The notes under the pieces are model-generated. The model searched no databases, was not told the origin of the DNA, and was given only the letters and a program-made list of their open reading frames with translations. A DNA stretch of 64,000 bases. It comes from Mycolicibacterium sp. P9-64 (GTDB taxonomy: Bacteria; Actinomycetota; Actinomycetes; Mycobacteriales; Mycobacteriaceae). Of this stretch, positions 61,301-64,000 are shown in pieces. The stretch lies in contig NZ_NPKO01000001.1 of the NCBI RefSeq assembly GCF_008329605.1, positions 372,001-436,000 of the forward strand, in the 5' to 3' direction. A program made the translations under genes and the position numbers. Position 1 is the first letter of the stretch; each line of letters starts with the position of its first letter.

Positions 61301-61989
61301 TAGGCACTGCATGCGCCTTCTGGTGCGACGATCGAGTCACTCGGGCCATGGCGAGAGAGCGAGGCATCCTGACCTTCGGAACGCACGCATTGATCGAAGC
61401 TCTACGCAGGCGTGGTGCTGTTCCCAACGAAGCGGCAGTCGCTCATCAAGCAACGCTGGTCTGTTCGTACTTCGTCGGGCTCGATTTCAAAGTCGACTGG
61501 CTCGATCTCGCGGGCACTCTTGATCGGTGGCTTCCTCGAGGGGCAGCCTCATTCATCGCAAACTGTGCCCCCGCATCAGACGGGTCACCGCCCCTGAACT
61601 TCGCTGTCCGCGCCATGGGCCAGGTCGTTGGTGACCCTCTAGCGGTCCGCGGATGGGTTGCTGCGGCTGCCAAACTACTAATTAGAATGGCGGGTTCAAC
61701 GCGCGACGCGCACTCCAACCTAGTGACGCTGCTGTCGAATATATTGAAGGAATCGTGGCTTGAGTCGAGCACGCTCCCCTTCGTAATCGCCGGCGTTCGG
61801 GACGGAATCGGAACTACCAGTGTCGGAGATCCACTCGCGCAAGCCATGGAGCAGCACTATCGACATCTGGTGCAGCACACCGGTTGGGCGCCTGCGGCTC
61901 AACATGTTTGGGCCTTGATTCGCCTCGCTGACCCGCATGATCGGGCGACCATCACTGGCATAGTCCTTGGCGCCTCGGGTCTGGGCTAA
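58381..61989 (+). CDS. 1202-aa TPR-repeat protein with C-terminal PIN-like nuclease domain
   Basis: A very large soluble protein. Residues about 30-250 are helical, with a possible short hydrophobic helix near the N terminus. About 250-760 are helical repeats in TPR style (for example AAEQYFELDEFEAAARCAERALRIAG and WVMACCQYQLGRLEEAWRTYTGI). About 855-1010 resemble a PIN domain: VVDLTAVYALSLL, then FYWLAALDHAIGTACAFWCDDRVTRAMARERGILTFGTHALIEALRRRG, with acidic residues in the positions of VapC-type active sites. The design is close to the PIN-TPR class described in bacterial conflict systems. It stands alone, flanked on both sides by GTGGA/TCCAC repeats and ended by a strong hairpin. An RNase effector kept in check by the TPR part is a reasonable but unproven model. 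Confidence 0.8.
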   Translation: MKSAHASSEGRGAVVIPAIWLPLLQKAAPIGGRLATSWISSLLVPWRVAYTVRKTSEDQKIGTLRYWALRRYLAGGEALAVLGSGDLEQYPELGRDLVGLYKTPPSGADAALQSVDNLITAYLRALNLRDTVVLQGGVTAARVSANIEDRESRRTTATASFETNLQSLPRLRAEEARAIRSAWPAIERFTQEFVDSADRSATLRSWCSIPPSWFQDRPSAAIAWFAQLVNDYGEKEIASSAFEDAISMGASPASYWRSREILGRGVDFDEQARLLRPFADEDPLARAVVTASEGSWSSAATELATWQPEQRRDRAMKAALLSQLIAPNELNAAIETSGQGFVEFKSATCGILQAQFLIRRGGRRESSLDFADLMSALEVSIEARDVVRAWDGPSGPAVEVAVTAARLLGRFHQAWQLTRPGPEGVATAKEAKYPAVRQAAAVLAAAAGQRGEAIELVPHDAEPQVLHEINALLAISDRDAATELAEWEAALSLTDEPQDIARYCVYIALLGVRPSKLDVLGARDPQFAEDLRLIADAYQGSDEARAVLRARSLSSRTLAHAFIGLLMQRDDTRESAEVAERAGEQWTDPEFIAIAAEQYFELDEFEAAARCAERALRIAGPSWESWMRASGVLINALLNEDKWEKAIQAATEVLSRNPHNVAAVWVMACCQYQLGRLEEAWRTYTGIGHRPAPRTENEALVLIDLWRRFEGTSDRLEAMTSLLGEFRQSAAVKQALTAVLFFVEVDEEDEDAVEHIRAMIGPLLAEQSDLFVQKTIDPENLIASLTQILNELPEGPQHDSRIDDGRLPIGMSSTIHRRSLTEILSKMTAAPIFAGDHESFEAEVEAVIGSLGKKAVVDLTAVYALSLLEPTFADQLLGTFVHPEATRAQLIDSIQGCDALSRLSTLSVGHAPDGSAQPIVISDEDAVEHLARAQRIRERFNKLALHQGVEIEHFDEVRGDSRSFYWLAALDHAIGTACAFWCDDRVTRAMARERGILTFGTHALIEALRRRGAVPNEAAVAHQATLVCSYFVGLDFKVDWLDLAGTLDRWLPRGAASFIANCAPASDGSPPLNFAVRAMGQVVGDPLAVRGWVAAAAKLLIRMAGSTRDAHSNLVTLLSNILKESWLESSTLPFVIAGVRDGIGTTSVGDPLAQAMEQHYRHLVQHTGWAPAAQHVWALIRLADPHDRATITGIVLGASGLG

Positions 61990-62002
61990 CTACTCGCGTA
62001 GG

Positions 62003-62041
62003 AATGCGGCGGTGGCGGATGTAGACCGCCACCGCCGCATT
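62003..62041. terminator. Bidirectional terminator hairpin
   Basis: A perfect 16-bp stem with a 7-base loop lies 13 bp after the TPR/PIN gene stop and 84 bp beyond the stop of the convergent gene at 62125. The left arm is at 62003-62018 and the right arm at 62026-62041. Confidence 0.92.
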
Positions 62042-62044
62042 AGC

Positions 62045-62061
62045 GCGTGGAACTTCCACGC
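62045..62061. repeat. Palindrome of the GTGGA/TCCAC family
   Basis: Perfect 8-bp arms GCGTGGAA-C-TTCCACGC immediately after the terminator. Related to the repeats at 58184-58257. Confidence 0.85.
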
Positions 62062-62105
62062 TTGATCCACTCGACGTATTCCCTCGTCATACGGGTCCAG
62101 AGACA

Positions 62106-62119
62106 GTGGAAACTTCCAC
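62106..62119. repeat. Palindrome of the GTGGA/TCCAC family
   Basis: GTGGAA-AC-TTCCAC, five bases before the end of the convergent replication gene. Confidence 0.8.
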
Positions 62120-62124
62120 GGTCC

Positions 62125-63399
62125 TCACCGTGCAAGCCGGAACTGCTCGACCTGGCCATCGCGGCTATCCTCGCTGATCACGATGAATTGCTTGTCGATG
62201 AACATTTCAAACACAGGGTCGAAGTCGCTGCGAATGTTCGAAGCGCAGTTCTGGAACAGTTCATGGCGCGTGGCTGAGTCAACCCGCTCCAACTTGCGAA
62301 CGATCGCCTCCGCGACCCGTCGCTGCGTCTTCTCGGATAGACGTGCTGCCACGATTGCGTCGCGATCGGCGGAGTCGACCGCCTTCGATTCGTTGTCACG
62401 ACGGTGTCGCTGATCCACGGCCGATTGCACCTCGCCCCGCACATGAGTGCTCAAGTCGATTATCTCGCCGCCTAATTTCCAGTCGTCGACATCGATGTCC
62501 TTCCTGCCAGCCAGAACTGCGAGGGCGAAAGCGACTTTGAGTCGAGTCAACATGAGGTGCCCGTCCAGTGGGTCGACCTCGGACGCTCCGCGGAGGACTT
62601 GGAGGCGGTGATAGTCGATCTCCTTGGCGACACGGTCGGGGATCGAGACGGCGGCGAACGGTTCAGCCCCGAAGCTGGGCACCTTGACATCGATCGGCTC
62701 TACCGAACGAGGGGGCACGTCGGGAGCGTGCGGGTCGTCGGTAGGCACCCATACGAAGCGTTGAGGGAAGCCGTCTTTCGTGCGCGACAGGAAGAAGTCG
62801 GCGTTCTCCGGCTGCACCCCAACCCCAAGACAGAGCCGATATGAATGCGCGGGTACAGCTGTTGTTGTGTCCTTGTGCGCATTGGTAAAGCCCAGTGGCT
62901 CACCCGAAAACGCCTTAAGCAACTCGGAGGTAAGCGTCGCGCCCTGGCGGCCAGCCAAGGCGGCCAGGGTACTTACCTCGGGCACAATCAAATGCGCGCG
63001 CGTGACCGGCCGCTCCTCGTCGCCGCGGCCTTTGAATAGTCGGGCGAGTCCCTCACCGGATCCTGGGTTTGGACGAGAAGTATCGATTTCCGTCCTTTCG
63101 CTATTGATGAAGCGAACCGCGTCGAAGCCTGCCGCTTCGCTCGCGCCTTTGCCCTGGCCGGATCGACCAACCGAGGCCGTAAAGAGATTCATGCTCGCGA
63201 AACTCCCTACGGTGGGGGGCAACACAACGTTTGGTTCAATGCATGCGACTGTGCGACGGAGGACGCTTATAAGAACCGCCCATGGCGCAGCACGGCGATA
63301 CCTTGCGAACCGCAAGATGTGGTCAAGTTCTTCACGCTGCGACCAGAATTCGGCGTTCGGGTCGATGTCGCGCATCGGTTCCACAGAGGTGGCATCGAT
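62125..63399 (-). CDS. DUF3987-like replication ATPase of a mobile element
   Basis: About 424 aa. A degenerate P-loop ASVGRSGQGKGASE lies near residue 78. It is followed by HLIVPEVSTLAALAGRQGATLTSELLKAFSGEPLGF and LCLGVGVQPENADFFL..GFPQRFVWVPTDDP, the pattern of DUF3987-type proteins that follow primase-polymerase domains in phages, plasmids and integrative elements. The ATG at 63399 follows AAGGAGG, which lies in the end of the upstream gene; the longer frame upstream overlaps the primase gene and is not used. With the primase it probably starts replication of the element. It converges on the TPR/PIN gene, separated by a terminator. Confidence 0.8.
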   Translation of the reverse strand: MDATSVEPMRDIDPNAEFWSQREELDHILRFARYRRAAPWAVLISVLRRTVACIEPNVVLPPTVGSFASMNLFTASVGRSGQGKGASEAAGFDAVRFINSERTEIDTSRPNPGSGEGLARLFKGRGDEERPVTRAHLIVPEVSTLAALAGRQGATLTSELLKAFSGEPLGFTNAHKDTTTAVPAHSYRLCLGVGVQPENADFFLSRTKDGFPQRFVWVPTDDPHAPDVPPRSVEPIDVKVPSFGAEPFAAVSIPDRVAKEIDYHRLQVLRGASEVDPLDGHLMLTRLKVAFALAVLAGRKDIDVDDWKLGGEIIDLSTHVRGEVQSAVDQRHRRDNESKAVDSADRDAIVAARLSEKTQRRVAEAIVRKLERVDSATRHELFQNCASNIRSDFDPVFEMFIDKQFIVISEDSRDGQVEQFRLAR

Positions 63400-63407
63400 C
63401 ATCTCTG

Positions 63408-64000
63408 CTAGTCCTCCTTCCGGAGAGCGCGCGACGCAACGCTCATGTCTCCGTTGTGATTTAGGAGTGCGTAGGCGCGAAATTTGGTGTAGCCGTTGGG
63501 TCCTCCCGCTTCTGTTGTTTCGAACGAAGTGTTGGGCGAGTAGACGAACAGCTTGCCGTGCATCACAGATGCGGAAGACGGCGAAGTCGCATTGGGATGA
63601 CGCCAACGCGCCCCGTCGGTCTCTGGATCGCCTGTTACGCAACGCCAACCGTGCGGCTCCAAGACTTCCGACCAACTTGTGCCGTCGCTGAAGCGATCAG
63701 CGATTCCAGGACCATTCGATGACAGCGCGATTCGCAATCGGGGTTGAGATGCTGCCCGCGCTTCGGCGCGAAGTAGATCTGCGAGCCAGCCAGGGGTCGC
63801 CGCAACCTCACGTTCAATCCTGGTGTACCGACGCCCGGTATCTGGATGGACCGATGTGGGGAGCACGACATAGCCGCTGGATGTCTTGACATCGATACCC
63901 TCGCCCAGTCGACGACTAGACAACTTGCCCTTCGGTCGGCGATAAAATAGGTGCACGCCGCCGTCACCCCGCCCTGAAAGGGTCGTGAGCGTATCGGGCA
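63408..64000 (-). CDS. Primase-polymerase (PrimPol) domain protein, 5' end outside window
   Basis: The frame is open to the window edge. The visible part carries TTLSGRGDGGVHLFYRRPKGK, then GEGIDVKTSSGYVVLPTSVHPDTGRRYTRIE, the conserved block of bifunctional primase/polymerase N-terminal domains (G-GxHLxF..., GxGIDV+xxGGYVVxPPSxH). The remaining 150 residues include a WSEVLEPHGWRCVTGDPETDGARWRHPNATSPSSASV segment common in these proteins. The domain makes primers and extends DNA on phage and plasmid replicons. The DUF3987-like gene begins eight bases after its stop. Together they mark the right part of the window as a replicating or once-replicating mobile element. Confidence 0.85.
   Translation of the reverse strand, partial: PDTLTTLSGRGDGGVHLFYRRPKGKLSSRRLGEGIDVKTSSGYVVLPTSVHPDTGRRYTRIEREVAATPGWLADLLRAEARAASQPRLRIALSSNGPGIADRFSDGTSWSEVLEPHGWRCVTGDPETDGARWRHPNATSPSSASVMHGKLFVYSPNTSFETTEAGGPNGYTKFRAYALLNHNGDMSVASRALRKED

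Noticed and set aside
57983..62124. Insertion sequence bounded by the GTGGA/TCCAC repeats
   Set aside because: The repeats are short palindromes of unequal number and spacing, not terminal inverted repeats. The gene between is a TPR/PIN protein rather than a transposase, and no target-site duplication is visible.

Overview
The window is high-GC actinobacterial DNA, most likely from a Mycobacterium/Mycolicibacterium-type chromosome. The evidence is a WS/DGAT-type wax ester synthase, several flavin monooxygenases, a luciferase-like monooxygenase, an AcoR/MimR-type activator without a sigma-54 GAFTGA loop, many SDRs, frequent GTG starts and strong third-position GC. This is inferred from gene families, not from a marker gene. 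The window falls into three parts.

Part 1 (1-7824) looks like ordinary chromosome. It holds the end of a flavohaemoprotein-like reductase, an alpha/beta hydrolase, the WS/DGAT and an SDR, a basic coiled-coil protein, a TetR regulator divergent from an SDR with two tandem palindromic operators between them, and an FAD monooxygenase.

Part 2 (7825-38732) is bounded by two direct copies of about 46 bp that match the 3' half of a tRNA-Gly(CCC) gene on the minus strand. It is therefore best read as a 31-kb tRNA-associated island. It starts with a chimeric scar, 98-99% identical to two pieces of the WS/DGAT-SDR operon lying outside the island. The rest is catabolic. A five-gene minus-strand operon (Baeyer-Villiger monooxygenase, aldehyde dehydrogenase, zinc alcohol dehydrogenase, SDR, luciferase-like monooxygenase) faces an AcoR/MimR-like activator and suits oxidation of a secondary alcohol or ketone. 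Next comes a larger cluster with two copies each of a VOC protein, a 3-hydroxyisobutyrate-dehydrogenase-like enzyme and a LysR regulator. It also has an acyl-CoA dehydrogenase, a class III CoA-transferase, SDRs, a cyclase-family hydrolase, an enolase-superfamily cycloisomerase, a YciI protein, an MFS transporter and a divergent Nramp-like transporter. This suggests uptake, lactone or ring chemistry and CoA-dependent beta-oxidation of an acid. A TetR/FAD-hydroxylase pair and a thiolase end the island. One medium-chain dehydrogenase gene here is broken by a 20-bp tandem duplication.

Part 3 (38733 to the window end) is accessory DNA, probably a second island in tandem at the same tRNA-derived site. 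It is packed with nucleases, ATPases and regulators typical of phage-conflict islands. The units are: a YhaO/YhaN (SbcCD-like) pair with a coupled 40-codon ORF; a four-gene operon with a sigma-factor-like protein and a DUF3696-type ATPase; an operon with a 20-codon leader ORF, an HNH-nuclease/SF2-helicase/zinc-cluster fusion and a 211-aa partner; a 1060-aa protein with six zinc ribbons, a PD-(D/E)XK-like nuclease and six more zinc ribbons; an excisionase-like HTH protein behind a perfect 16-bp palindrome; a phosphoribosyltransferase-like protein, an unknown protein and a Ser/Thr kinase; a 1202-aa TPR/PIN protein; and a DUF3987/primase-polymerase replication module running off the right edge. 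Decayed genes lie between the units. No integrase, CRISPR array or complete tRNA is visible.

The best candidates for undescribed systems are the HNH-helicase operon, the sigma-like/DUF3696 operon and the zinc-ribbon nuclease. These are inferences from architecture and context; no database search could be run.
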